Assembly (NCBI RefSeq): GCF_003399635.1
Contig: NZ_NBXB01000017.1
Location: 1 to 64,000, forward strand
From: Subtercola boreus
Lineage (GTDB): Bacteria; Actinomycetota; Actinomycetes; Actinomycetales; Microbacteriaceae
Direction: 5' to 3'
DNA length: 64,000 bases
The notes beneath the pieces were generated by a model, which saw nothing but the letters and a program-made list of their open reading frames with translations, ran no database searches and was not told the origin of the DNA. Of the stretch, positions 7,755 to 16,020 are shown one piece after another; positions within the stretch are counted from its first letter, which is position 1; the number at the start of each line of letters is the position of its first letter. Both the position numbers and the translations under genes were made by a program.

Positions 7755-7782
7755 GAAAAAAGCCGCCCAGATCAGGACGGCT
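7755..7782 (-). terminator. rho-independent terminator after the lysis cassette
   Basis: On the minus strand AGCCGTCC / GGGCGGCT forms an 8-bp stem (one wobble) with a 6-nt loop, followed by six T. It separates the lysis genes from the fibre genes and may reduce fibre expression relative to upstream tail genes. Confidence 0.75.
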
Positions 7783-7803
7783 ACGAGAGGTGAGAGGTGG
7801 TGG

Positions 7804-8040
7804 TCAGTCGCCGAGAGGTGCAGCGGTTCGGCTTCGCGGGTTCGCACGAGCCTGATCGGCCCATGTCGCCTTGACCCACTCGGGTGGGTGTTCCACCCAG
7901 TCCGCGACTGCGCCGATCAGGCGGTCGCCACCAGCCGTGTACGCATCGGAGGGCGGGGTGCAGTTGTTGCGGATGGATGCCACGATCGACTCCACCGTGC
8001 TCTGAACGACGAGGTTGATTTCTTCTTGTGTCTGAGACAT
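7804..8040 (-). CDS. small hypothetical phage protein, 78 aa
   Basis: A 78-residue soluble protein, 'MSQTQEEINLVVQSTVESIV' at the N-terminus, predicted largely helical, with a Trp-rich centre (DWVEHPPEWVKATW). AGGAG lies before the ATG. It follows the holin-like genes in the lysis cassette and is the last gene before a terminator. It may be a lysis accessory factor, but no family is recognised. Confidence 0.6.
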   Translation of the reverse strand: MSQTQEEINLVVQSTVESIVASIRNNCTPPSDAYTAGGDRLIGAVADWVEHPPEWVKATWADQARANPRSRTAAPLGD

Positions 8041-8064
8041 GTGATGCTCCTGTCTGGCTAAGGG

Positions 8065-8409
8065 TCAGTCGCCGAGCTGCTGGTTGATCGCGTGACGCGC
8101 TGACTCTGCGACGCTCTCAGCGCTCACACCTGCGGGCGGGTAGATCGTCTGATTCAGGGTCGTCGTGTTCGTGGGCGTGACGTTCGCGGTGTTCGCGAGG
8201 GCGAGACCGCCGATCGGCACACCGAGATACGCGAGAACCGAGAGTGTGACGGTGAGCCAAGTGGGCTGCCCGCCAAGGTCAGGGTTCGCGAACGCGACCT
8301 GCACGCCGCCGACGAGGACAAGGGCGAAGACATACGTCGAGTAGATTCCCTTCCTGATCGCAGCGGAGGTGATGATCGTTCCGAGGTTGCCGGGGTTTGG
8401 GGTGCTCAT
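8065..8409 (-). CDS. holin-like membrane protein (two TM)
   Basis: A 114-residue protein with two hydrophobic segments (about residues 25-42 and 50-72) separated by a short loop containing 'NPDLGGQPTW'. The polar C-terminal tail has a run of Thr/Asn. This size and topology resemble actinophage holins encoded directly after the endolysin. GGAG precedes the ATG. Holins form the membrane lesion that starts lysis. The assignment rests on topology and on clustering with the M15 endolysin and two other membrane genes; which of the three is the true holin is unresolved. Confidence 0.65.
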   Translation of the reverse strand: MSTPNPGNLGTIITSAAIRKGIYSTYVFALVLVGGVQVAFANPDLGGQPTWLTVTLSVLAYLGVPIGGLALANTANVTPTNTTTLNQTIYPPAGVSAESVAESARHAINQQLGD

Positions 8410-8417
8410 GGTGTCTC

Positions 8418-8717
8418 CTAGATAGTTTCGGTGGGCCAGGGTGCGGGTGCGATCCCGGCTTCGTTCAGTTGGCGTCGGAGCACTGATGCGTACTCTTCGG
8501 TCTTGCGGCGTTTCTTCGCTTCAGCATCGCGTTCGGCGTTCGCTTGGTCGCGTTCCTCGATCGCTGCGACCCTCTGCGCCTCGAGGCTGGTATTCCTGAC
8601 CCGTTCGCGACCCGCGGAACCCGAAAGCTGTTTGAAGACGCCTTGGATGAGAGCGAGGAGAAGGGCACTGCCGCCACCTGCGCCGAGAATCGTGACCAGC
8701 AGTTGACCGGTGTCCAT
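8418..8717 (-). CDS. single-TM coiled-coil lysis protein
   Basis: A 99-residue protein with one N-terminal hydrophobic segment (residues ~5-26, including Ala/Gly-rich 'GAGGGSALLLALIQG') and then a charged coiled-coil (EAQRVAAIEERDQANAERDA). Such single-TM coiled-coil proteins commonly sit beside holins in actinophages and may be holin partners, antiholins or spanin-like factors. GGAGG lies upstream of the ATG. The lysis role is inferred from its location between two other membrane genes downstream of the endolysin. Confidence 0.6.
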   Translation of the reverse strand: MDTGQLLVTILGAGGGSALLLALIQGVFKQLSGSAGRERVRNTSLEAQRVAAIEERDQANAERDAEAKKRRKTEEYASVLRRQLNEAGIAPAPWPTETI

Positions 8718-8720
8718 GTG

Positions 8721-9134
8721 CTACCTCCGTGGCGCGAGTTGGTAGCGGCGAATCTCCATCCAACGGATGACCAAAAAACCGATGAGCATCAATGCCACAG
8801 GGAAACCGATAGCGGACGTACCCAGAACAACGATGATGACCATGTACATGAGCAGGCCGGTTACTGCGGCGATGATGCCGCCACGTTCCAACCACCACAC
8901 CCCAGGTAGCACAGCGACCGAACCAAGTAGCCCGCCGACCGCGAGGAACGTGCCGAACACGATCACCAGTCCGGGGCCGAGTACCTTCATGATTCCGTTC
9001 GACGGGGACTGAATGACCAGCAACCCTGCCGCAAGGAACGTGATGTAGATCGCGAACATGATGAGCCGGATGACTCGCGGTTCTGCGATGAGTTCAAAAA
9101 CGAAACGGAAGCCCTGTTGCAGAGTCTTCGTCAC
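8721..9134 (-). CDS. four-TM membrane protein in lysis cassette
   Basis: A 137-residue integral membrane protein with about four hydrophobic helices (residues ~23-43, 50-75, 83-103 and 105-125) and a basic C-terminus. It starts at a GTG after GAAGGGGG. It is the first gene after the endolysin. Four-TM proteins in this position are widespread in actinophages and are annotated variously as holins or unknown membrane proteins; a lysis role is likely but not proven. Confidence 0.6.
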   Translation of the reverse strand: MTKTLQQGFRFVFELIAEPRVIRLIMFAIYITFLAAGLLVIQSPSNGIMKVLGPGLVIVFGTFLAVGGLLGSVAVLPGVWWLERGGIIAAVTGLLMYMVIIVVLGTSAIGFPVALMLIGFLVIRWMEIRRYQLAPRR

Positions 9135-9164
9135 GGTGCCCCCTTCCGAGGAGAGAGGGGTGGG

Positions 9165-10001
9165 TTACGGCTCCTGGTAGAACGAGTTGAACGTCGCCCA
9201 GCCGTTCTCGTCGAGGAAGACCACCTTGTCGAAGGTCGGAAGCACGGGCGCTTCGCCACCGTTCGCGTTGATGGTGTCGCAGATGGTCTTGAAGGTGCCG
9301 TACTCGTCAGCGCTGCGGAAGATCCTGCGGCCCCGCTTGCCAAGACGTGCGGGCTCTGCGATGCCGTCCTCGACGAAATCGGCGCCGAAGATCGCAATCC
9401 CACCGTCAGCGGTGCGGCCTGCGATGGTTGCGGAGGGCTTCAGCTTCTGCACGGTGTCTGCTGCGGCCGCGGTGACTGCGGTCTTGATGTCGGCTACGTC
9501 CTGAGCGCTCATGTCGTCTTCTCCTTGTGTGTGTCGAGCATTGAACTGGGCGACCGTCAGGCTGAGCGGATCGCCGATGAAGTTGAAGTGCCAGGGCTCG
9601 CGCGAGGGTTCGCCGACAAGCTCCCACGACCAGCCGTGGTTGTGTCCGGTCTCGACGAGGATGTCGTGCAGCTCCATCCGGGCCGAGTAGACGGACGACA
9701 GGACGTCGCCGGCGGTCCACTCGCCGTGCGTTGAGGTTTTCGGCTTCGCGGCCGGGAAGAATCCGGGCCTACGATTCACCCATCCGTCGTAGAGGTAGTC
9801 CTGGGTCGCGATGTCCCGGCCGGTCTCGGAGAACCGGATGTGGATGCCGGTGCGTCCGAAGAATTCGGCGTCCCATGCGAGGAACGCCGCGGCCGCTGCA
9901 GGGTTGAGGCGCAGCTCCTTCTGTCCGAACGTTCCGATGACGACCGTGAGCGAGTTGGGTACCTCGCCGTTCTCGCACTTTGCCCAGTTGACCCATGCCA
10001 T
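9165..10001 (-). CDS. endolysin, M15 (VanY-like) peptidase domain
   Basis: A 278-residue lysin. The N-terminal ~150 residues form a peptidase M15 domain with 'STHGEWTAGD' at 90-99 (the S-x-H...A-x-D zinc site, with Trp where Gly is usual) and 'EPWHF' at 135-139 supplying the third ligand. M15 lysins cut D-Ala-D-Ala or L-Ala-D-Glu bonds in peptidoglycan peptides. There is no signal peptide, so release depends on the neighbouring holin candidates. The C-terminal ~120 residues ('RTADGGIAIFGADF', 'RSADEYGTFKTICDTI') do not look like LysM, SH3 or PG-binding domains and may be a new wall-binding module. Confidence 0.85.
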   Translation of the reverse strand: MAWVNWAKCENGEVPNSLTVVIGTFGQKELRLNPAAAAAFLAWDAEFFGRTGIHIRFSETGRDIATQDYLYDGWVNRRPGFFPAAKPKTSTHGEWTAGDVLSSVYSARMELHDILVETGHNHGWSWELVGEPSREPWHFNFIGDPLSLTVAQFNARHTQGEDDMSAQDVADIKTAVTAAAADTVQKLKPSATIAGRTADGGIAIFGADFVEDGIAEPARLGKRGRRIFRSADEYGTFKTICDTINANGGEAPVLPTFDKVVFLDENGWATFNSFYQEP

Positions 10002-10012
10002 GTGCTTCTCCG

Positions 10013-10840
10013 TTACTTGTAGACGCGGCCGTCAGAGCCGAGATAGAGCGGCGTGATCGTGACCCCGCCAGGTGCGGTCGTGATGCCCGGGAGATTCAGG
10101 GCATTGCTGACGAGCAGGCCACCGTTCAGGACCGCGCGCCCATTGCCCAACGAGAACGTCACCGTGACATCAGGTGCAACAAAGCCGAGATTCGGGCCGG
10201 ACGCGAAAACGGAGCCGCCGGGATTGAAGTTGATACTGCCGCCGCCGAGGGCAAGAGGTTCGATCTGCACCCCCGCTCCGACGCGGAGAATGCCGGGGGC
10301 AACAATGTTGATGTCACCCTTTTGTGTCGTGGTGCCGTTGTTCTCGATGTTCCCGGTGTGCTTCTCATTGCCGGTGTGCTCTTCTTCGCCGGTCTGTTTG
10401 AACTTGCCGGTGCCCTCGTAGTCGCCCTGCTGGGTCGTCTTACCGATGTTGGTGACATCGCCGTTGTTCGTCGTCGCACCATTGTTGATCGCGGTGCCAT
10501 TGTGAGTCTCGTTACCGGTGTAGGTCTGGATGCCCGAGTGCGACTCGTTGCCGACGTGCGTCTCCTGCCCGGTGAACCCGGAGGGTCCGGAGACAGTGAG
10601 CGACCCGGTGACGTTGATCGTCGTCGTCAGGTTCACGGTGCCGTCAGCGTTCAGCGTGCCCTGCACATTCAAGGTGCCGAAGACATCCTCGGAACCGTTC
10701 ACGATCAGCGACGACTCACCATTGAAACGGGTCTGACCACCTGACACGGAACTGTTACGGAGCGGAGTTGCGACACCCTGTTCCTGAGGGGCAGACACGA
10801 TCTTGTCGAGCTCGCCCTGATCGGTGCGTTCGATTCTCAT
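10013..10840 (-). CDS. minor tail protein with hexapeptide Gly repeats
   Basis: A 275-residue protein whose core is strictly periodic: between residues 49 and 175, Gly occupies 21 of 22 positions spaced exactly six residues apart (Thr at 73 is the exception). Hexads read like T-H-V-G-N-E and I-N-N-G-A-T. This implies a repetitive beta-structure, such as a trimeric triple-stranded beta-fibre or a left-handed beta-helix, forming a tail needle or fibre shaft. N-terminal ~45 residues may dock to the baseplate and the last ~95 form a non-repetitive tip ending 'LYLGSDGRVYK'. Its ATG overlaps the preceding gene's stop (ATGA). Confidence 0.75.
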   Translation of the reverse strand: MRIERTDQGELDKIVSAPQEQGVATPLRNSSVSGGQTRFNGESSLIVNGSEDVFGTLNVQGTLNADGTVNLTTTINVTGSLTVSGPSGFTGQETHVGNESHSGIQTYTGNETHNGTAINNGATTNNGDVTNIGKTTQQGDYEGTGKFKQTGEEEHTGNEKHTGNIENNGTTTQKGDINIVAPGILRVGAGVQIEPLALGGGSINFNPGGSVFASGPNLGFVAPDVTVTFSLGNGRAVLNGGLLVSNALNLPGITTAPGGVTITPLYLGSDGRVYK

Positions 10841-11940
10841 TCGGACCCAATCGGTTGCAGAACAGGAGTTACCCAGCGCGTCTCATCGCCGGACCAACCG
10901 ATGACCCGGAGTGTGTGCCAGCCGGTCTCGATGATCGGGCTGCCCTCGAACCACAGCTTGTGTAGCGTCCCGAGAGGCTGGTATTGGATCGAGTCAAGTT
11001 GCAGCCGGTACGACCACTGCTCGACGGGAGAGGAATAGGTTTTCAGGTCAGCGTCAGCGTGCGACTGCAGAACCGTCTCGTCGCCGATCTTCTTGTACTG
11101 GACGAACTTCTCGAGCGCCGGCGCGAAGGATTCGTTCTTCGCCGTCTTCACTTTCATGTCAGCTTCAGTGCCCTCGCCGACCGCGTAAATGTAGGTCGCC
11201 TGGTTCTTCCCGTCGACCGTCCGCTTCACGTCAACGAGACCGTGATTCGAGGTCGCAAGGTTGAACTCAAGCAGAGCGCCCGTCAGTTGCGGGTTAGATG
11301 CTGTGCCTGCACGCATCCGGTACTCGAGCTTGTGCGTCGGTCCCCACTGAGGCAGGAAGTCGATGTCAGGTCCGCGGTCGCGGTTCTGCGCCTCAGTCAT
11401 TGCCGAACCCACAACCGTGGACTGGTAGTCGAAGTACGTCTCGCTCTCCGTACCGCCACCGGTCGTCGTCCCCTTGGCGATAGGGATGATCGGCAGTCGG
11501 AAGCTCGGATTAGCGAGGGCAGGCGCTTCCGTCCCCGCCCACAAAACCCACGCCGCCAAACGGTCGGCCGTGATGTTGACGAGCTCGAGCTTGTTGTCAG
11601 GCGTGCCGCCCGAGTATCCATTCGTGCCGAACGTTGAACGCCGATCCAGAAGAACCCGGATGTCCTGATGCTTCAGGCTGATCGTGTTCGACCCGATGTC
11701 GTCATCCCGCGAAATACACAACCCCGCATAGATGACCACACCTTCCTCGCACACAACGAACGTGCGAGACCACGGCGTAAGCAGGTCGTTCCAGTTCAGG
11801 TTTGGGCCGACAGCGGAAATACGGAAGTCCGCGTTCCCACCGCCGGCACCGTTCAGAACCCGGTTCCACGAGTACTTGAACGGGGTAACCTGCGCCAGAA
11901 CCGTGCCAGTGACCGTCTCAGCGATGTAGCAGGTCTGCAC
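10837..11940 (-). CDS. baseplate hub / Gp37-like minor tail protein
   Basis: A 367-residue protein resembling the 'siphovirus ReqiPepy6 Gp37-like' group of tail-associated hub proteins: the N-terminal 'F.YSWNRVLNGAGGGNADFRI', followed by 'VIYAGLCISRDDDIGSNTISL' -type segments, fits the early strands of hub domains that cap the tail tube. It follows the Dit-like gene, the standard order Dit then Tal/hub. It starts at a GTG preceded by AGGGGGC. No clear peptidase motif is visible, so a wall-degrading function is not claimed. Confidence 0.7.
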   Translation of the reverse strand: MQTCYIAETVTGTVLAQVTPFKYSWNRVLNGAGGGNADFRISAVGPNLNWNDLLTPWSRTFVVCEEGVVIYAGLCISRDDDIGSNTISLKHQDIRVLLDRRSTFGTNGYSGGTPDNKLELVNITADRLAAWVLWAGTEAPALANPSFRLPIIPIAKGTTTGGGTESETYFDYQSTVVGSAMTEAQNRDRGPDIDFLPQWGPTHKLEYRMRAGTASNPQLTGALLEFNLATSNHGLVDVKRTVDGKNQATYIYAVGEGTEADMKVKTAKNESFAPALEKFVQYKKIGDETVLQSHADADLKTYSSPVEQWSYRLQLDSIQYQPLGTLHKLWFEGSPIIETGWHTLRVIGWSGDETRWVTPVLQPIGSE

Positions 11941-11948
11941 GATGCCCC

Positions 11949-12704
11949 CTAGATGTATGTGTCGGCTACCGTCACCGTCATGACCCCTGTGCCGCCCGAA
12001 GGCGCGAGAGTCTGCGAAACCGTCTGCCCCGGTGGGACAGCCCAGATACCCGCCTGCTCAACAACCCCGTAGACCGGGAAGCCGTCAACAATCAGCAGCC
12101 CCGAGTCCATGAAGATCTGGTGCGGATGACCGGCCGTGACCGCCTTGTTGACCTGGTACGTCTTCCCGCCGGATGACACGGAGTACGACGGCATCGAACC
12201 GGTGATCGTCAGGACCGGGTACGCGGCATAGTTCCCGTACTGCCACGCCGACACAACCAGCGGGGTAGCAGGGTCGGCCGTGAACGTGTACGACTGGCCA
12301 TACTTCCGCGGGTCAGCCGCCCAAAATTGGATTTGATAGGAAGCCCGGTAGCCCCACAACTCGACTTGAAATTGTGTTTTGGTGGCCAACCGCACAGAAG
12401 CGCTTGTAGTCAGTCCCGCATAATCGACAACAAGCCGCGCTGCGCCCCCGTCCGCTAGGGCGCCGCTCAGTTTTCGCTGGTAGTAAGCCAGCTTCTCTGC
12501 GGAATCGGCGTGGCAGTCGCCAGAGATTGAAATGACCCGGGATGAGAAGTACCCGACTGCATCGAACGAGCCCGCCGCGAGAGGTTTTTCGGCCTCGTCG
12601 CGGCGAACATCGGGTGTCGAATCCCAGCCAGTCATCTCAGTGACGTAGAAGCCGTCAGAACCGGAACCGCCATCGAACAACAGATCGTTGATACGTGCGA
12701 TCAC
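11949..12704 (-). CDS. distal tail protein (Dit-like)
   Basis: A 251-residue beta-rich protein immediately downstream of the tape-measure gene, the usual place of Dit. Features such as 'FYVTEMTGWDSTPDVRRDE', 'ISGDCHADSAEKLAYYQRKL' and 'QIQFWAADPRKYGQ' match the Dit/tail-component layout, in which an N-terminal beta barrel is followed by a galectin-like domain. Dit forms the hexameric ring joining the tail tube to the baseplate. It starts at a GTG overlapping the tape-measure stop (GTGA), indicating coupled translation. Confidence 0.75.
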   Translation of the reverse strand: MIARINDLLFDGGSGSDGFYVTEMTGWDSTPDVRRDEAEKPLAAGSFDAVGYFSSRVISISGDCHADSAEKLAYYQRKLSGALADGGAARLVVDYAGLTTSASVRLATKTQFQVELWGYRASYQIQFWAADPRKYGQSYTFTADPATPLVVSAWQYGNYAAYPVLTITGSMPSYSVSSGGKTYQVNKAVTAGHPHQIFMDSGLLIVDGFPVYGVVEQAGIWAVPPGQTVSQTLAPSGGTGVMTVTVADTYI

Positions 12705-15700
12705 TTCGCCATCGCCAATCGCCAGTTGAGGTCGTTCGCTGCCGTTTGTCCGATAACGCGTTCATCGGTTCCGGCAGCCGGGTAGACATTTACGGTCGCG
12801 TGCTTAGAGGAGGTAGCGACACTTCCCGAGCGACCTGCTGTATCTGCGTACTCACGAGCGCCGCCGAGCCGGTTCAACGCATCCAAAGCGATCGCCCGGT
12901 TGCGCGTCTCCTGCCCGGGCTTACCCGAGATGAAGCCCTCCCACGGCACGTTCTTCTCCGCGAACTTGTAGATCGCCTGCGGTCGTCCGGCATAGATCCC
13001 TGTCGGGAGCCCGCCATTCTCGAATGCCTGCGCTCGACCAGCAGCAAACAAGTTCCCGTTCTCGTTGACGGTCTGACCGCCAGAACCGCCCGGGCCCTGA
13101 GCGATACGGAAGTTGTAATCGCCCGTCGCCGCTCGGATCTGAGACTGCAATGCAGAGATCTTCTCCGAAGCCGTCGCCGTGTTCACGTCCAGTGTCGGCA
13201 CGTAGCCGGCGACCTTCAGCTTGTACTCGGTCATGATCTGCTCGACCGTCGCAGTACCAGCCTGAAGCTTGCCCGCAATCTCATCCGCGACGCCCTGCCC
13301 GAGCTGGGCGGCAGCGGCCGCGATGATCGGCCCGGAGCCGCTCAGCGTGTCAGCGAAATGTCCGGTCGCCTCGGAGGCCTTTTCGGTGAGTAGGCCGTCG
13401 AGCTTTGCCAGTTCGTCACCGGAAGCAGTGACAAGCTGCGCGACCAGGGGTGCCCCTCCAGGACCCATCTTCGCGAGCTCATCCAAGGTGCCTTGCGACA
13501 CCTTCCCGGAGAGCTTCAGCATGTTCGATTCCCAGTTGGTCTGAGCGTCGACCTGCGACTGGAGATCAGCGAGATAGTCGGACACGGAGACGGAGATCCC
13601 GTCGTAGTAGTCCTTCCATGAGTCGGTAGAAGAGTCCGTTGCGTCAGCCGTCGACTGCGCGACCTCCTGGTTCTTCGCGATCACAGCGTCATAAGCCGTC
13701 TGAAGCCCGACGAAGGACGAATCGGCTTCCGAAACCATCTTCAGCCAGTCGTCGGTTGCCTGCTTGGCCGCTTCCGTCGCTTTCGCCTGCTCCTCCGTCG
13801 CAACCGTGGTGGCCGCGACCGAATCCCGGAACGCCTGCTGAGCGACGGACCCCTTGCCCATAGCAAGGTTGAGAACGTTCTGATCCGAAGCAGCCTGACC
13901 ATTCGCGGTCAGGATGTCGATCAGCGCGGCCTTGTACTCCGGCATGACCTGAAGCAGCTTCTTGGTCGCTTCCTCGCCGCCACCCATCGCTGACACGAAC
14001 TGCTGGAACTGGTCGTTCGCGCCCTTGAAATCCGTCTTGGCGGTCGTCGCGAGAGTTTGGCCGAGCTGCTTGAACTGGGCCTCGTTCTTCGTGATCCCGT
14101 TGGCCAGATCTTTGATGGCAGGTGCGACGAGGCCAACTGTGTTCGCGAGGCCATTCCAAGCCGTCTTGTTGATCTGGTAGATGAACCCGTCGAGGCCGGA
14201 GGAAGTCAGCTTGCTAGCCGCGTCCGCCATCCCGTTAGTCGCGTTCGTCGTCCCCTGCATGCCCGTGAATAGGCCGTCGAGGTCTGTCGAGGATGTGCCG
14301 AGCTGCTTCACGGCATTGTCGAGCTTCGCGAGGTCGACGCTGGTCAGTTCGGCAACGTCGCCCGCATGGGACATGGCCGTCGCAGCCAGAGCAAGCGCCG
14401 CGAGAACGAGGCCTCCCTTACCGAACGATTTGGCGAGACCGAGACCGGTGAGGTTCATCTCCTGCATCGCAAGCCGAGTCGCCGCGATCTTCGGGACGAC
14501 GGTCAGAAGACCACCGCCGAACAGACCAACAGCGGCCGTGGTTGCCGTCAGGCCAAGACCAACCGCAAGGATCGGACCGGGCAAGCCGCCAATAGTATCC
14601 GTGGCGCTCGTGAGCGACTGGACGAGGAACCGCAGCACTTCGTTCGCCGACGAACCGGTCTGAATCAGGCCAGAGTCCACCGAGCCGGACAGGTACTCAA
14701 GGTCACCGGAGAGGTTGTCTAGCTTCAGGCGTGCAGTCTCAGCCGCAAACCCAGCGTCGTTCACTTTGTCATTCCACGACTGGATACCATCAGCACCCTG
14801 CGCATACAGAACAGACGCCGAGCGGACAGCATCCGAGCCGAAGATCGTAGCGAGGGCAGAGTTCCGCTGCTCATCCGTCAGCCCACCGAGCTTCGTCTTG
14901 AGCTGTTCAGCGATGCCCGAGAACTCGAGCATCTTGCCCGAAGAGTCGTAAACGTTGATGCCGTACTCCTGCATCACGCTGGCAGCCTTGGTAGAGGGGT
15001 TCTCTAGCGCGAGCAGCATCGTCTTGAGTGACGTGCCCGCGTCGGAACCAATCAGGCCGGCGGAAGCGAATGCCGCGAGAACGCCAGTGGTCCCCTCGAT
15101 CGACTGACCTGCCTGAGAAGCGACAAGGCCACCCTGATTGAGTGCCTGTGCGAGGTCATCGACGGAACCCTGCGCCTTGCCGGCACCAGCCGCGAGAAGG
15201 TCAGCGATGTGAGGCACCTCAGAGCCCGCAAGCTTGAACTGGGTCATCGCTGTAGCCGCGTACGTCGCAGCGTCCGCAACACCGAGCCCGCCCGCCGAAG
15301 CGAGATCCATCGACCCCTTCAGCGCGCCACCGAGGATGTCGGCAGTCGCAACGCCAGCCTTGGCGAGCTCGTTCTCTGCGTCCGCTGCTTCCTTGGCCGA
15401 GAACACTGAATCTGCGCCAGCCTTGATCGCTGCCTGCCGCAGCAGGTCCATGTTCGATGCCGACTCGTGCGTTGAGGCCTGCACCTCAGACATGGCCTTG
15501 TCGAACTCCATGAACTTCGAGACCGCGAGACCGACCCCAACAGCGGCAAGGGCGCCGACGGCGAGAAAACCTTGTCCGGCCTTCTGCATGTTCTCGCCGT
15601 TACGGGCGAGGTTCTGGGCCTCGGTGTTTGTGGTTCGCGTTGCAGCGGCAGCCCGCTCCATGCCCGACACATACTGTGCGACCTGCGCAGTGAGGGCTAC

Positions 15701-15721
15701 GCGTACGGTTCTCTCGGCCAA
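12701..15721 (-). CDS. tail tape measure protein
   Basis: A 1006-residue tape-measure protein, by far the longest phage gene, which sets tail length. The N-terminus 'AERTVRVALTAQVAQY' and residues ~60-330 match the TP901-type phage minor tail domain ('FDKAMSEVQASTHESASNMDLLRQAA', shortened here to its first residues). Hydrophobic Ala/Gly/Val segments follow (residues ~375-450), then a long helical region and a C-terminal portion. The TTG at 15721 is preferred because GGAGG lies 5 nt upstream; the in-frame ATG 21 bases earlier overlaps that ribosome site. A + strand gene begins just beyond its start. Confidence 0.9.
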   Translation of the reverse strand: MAERTVRVALTAQVAQYVSGMERAAAATRTTNTEAQNLARNGENMQKAGQGFLAVGALAAVGVGLAVSKFMEFDKAMSEVQASTHESASNMDLLRQAAIKAGADSVFSAKEAADAENELAKAGVATADILGGALKGSMDLASAGGLGVADAATYAATAMTQFKLAGSEVPHIADLLAAGAGKAQGSVDDLAQALNQGGLVASQAGQSIEGTTGVLAAFASAGLIGSDAGTSLKTMLLALENPSTKAASVMQEYGINVYDSSGKMLEFSGIAEQLKTKLGGLTDEQRNSALATIFGSDAVRSASVLYAQGADGIQSWNDKVNDAGFAAETARLKLDNLSGDLEYLSGSVDSGLIQTGSSANEVLRFLVQSLTSATDTIGGLPGPILAVGLGLTATTAAVGLFGGGLLTVVPKIAATRLAMQEMNLTGLGLAKSFGKGGLVLAALALAATAMSHAGDVAELTSVDLAKLDNAVKQLGTSSTDLDGLFTGMQGTTNATNGMADAASKLTSSGLDGFIYQINKTAWNGLANTVGLVAPAIKDLANGITKNEAQFKQLGQTLATTAKTDFKGANDQFQQFVSAMGGGEEATKKLLQVMPEYKAALIDILTANGQAASDQNVLNLAMGKGSVAQQAFRDSVAATTVATEEQAKATEAAKQATDDWLKMVSEADSSFVGLQTAYDAVIAKNQEVAQSTADATDSSTDSWKDYYDGISVSVSDYLADLQSQVDAQTNWESNMLKLSGKVSQGTLDELAKMGPGGAPLVAQLVTASGDELAKLDGLLTEKASEATGHFADTLSGSGPIIAAAAAQLGQGVADEIAGKLQAGTATVEQIMTEYKLKVAGYVPTLDVNTATASEKISALQSQIRAATGDYNFRIAQGPGGSGGQTVNENGNLFAAGRAQAFENGGLPTGIYAGRPQAIYKFAEKNVPWEGFISGKPGQETRNRAIALDALNRLGGAREYADTAGRSGSVATSSKHATVNVYPAAGTDERVIGQTAANDLNWRLAMAK

Positions 15722-15742
15722 AATAACCTCCAAGAGACGCAA

Positions 15743-15766
15743 TATGTGGTTGTAGGCTCACGGGCA
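15743..15766 (+). promoter_or_regulatory. possible leaderless promoter for the opposite-strand moron
   Basis: A TAGGCT hexamer at 15753-15758 ends 7 nt before the ATG at 15766, and no ribosome site is visible upstream of that ATG. This geometry fits a leaderless transcript beginning at or next to the ATG, common in actinobacteria. No convincing -35 element is seen. Confidence 0.35.
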
Positions 15767-16020
15767 TGACGAGCGACGAGAAAGACGCCTACGCGCCGGC
15801 GGAACGCCAACCGAGCACCGGAACGGCGTTCATCGTGTGGGGTGCGATCCTGTTGCTGTTCGCACTACTCCAGGTCGTCACGATTCCGGCGTTTTTGATC
15901 GACGACTTCACCAGCGCCGGTCTCGCAGGGAAGCTCTTTGCGGCGGTTGCTGGCGTGGGGTTTGGGGTGCTTCTGCTCGTCAAAGGCATCAATAGGCGCG
16001 GTCGCTACCTGAGGCGCTAA
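15766..16020 (+). CDS. two-TM membrane protein (phage moron)
   Basis: An 84-residue protein with a polar N-terminus (~20 residues), two hydrophobic segments (about 21-47 and 53-75) and a basic tail (RRGRYLRR), predicting two transmembrane helices. It is the only + strand gene within the leftward structural operon, placed between the tail chaperones and the tape measure, and overlaps the chaperone gene's end by 4 nt. Such insertions usually have their own promoter and are expressed in lysogeny. Superinfection exclusion is an attractive role for a small phage membrane protein, but is inference only. Confidence 0.65.
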   Translation: MTSDEKDAYAPAERQPSTGTAFIVWGAILLLFALLQVVTIPAFLIDDFTSAGLAGKLFAAVAGVGFGVLLLVKGINRRGRYLRR

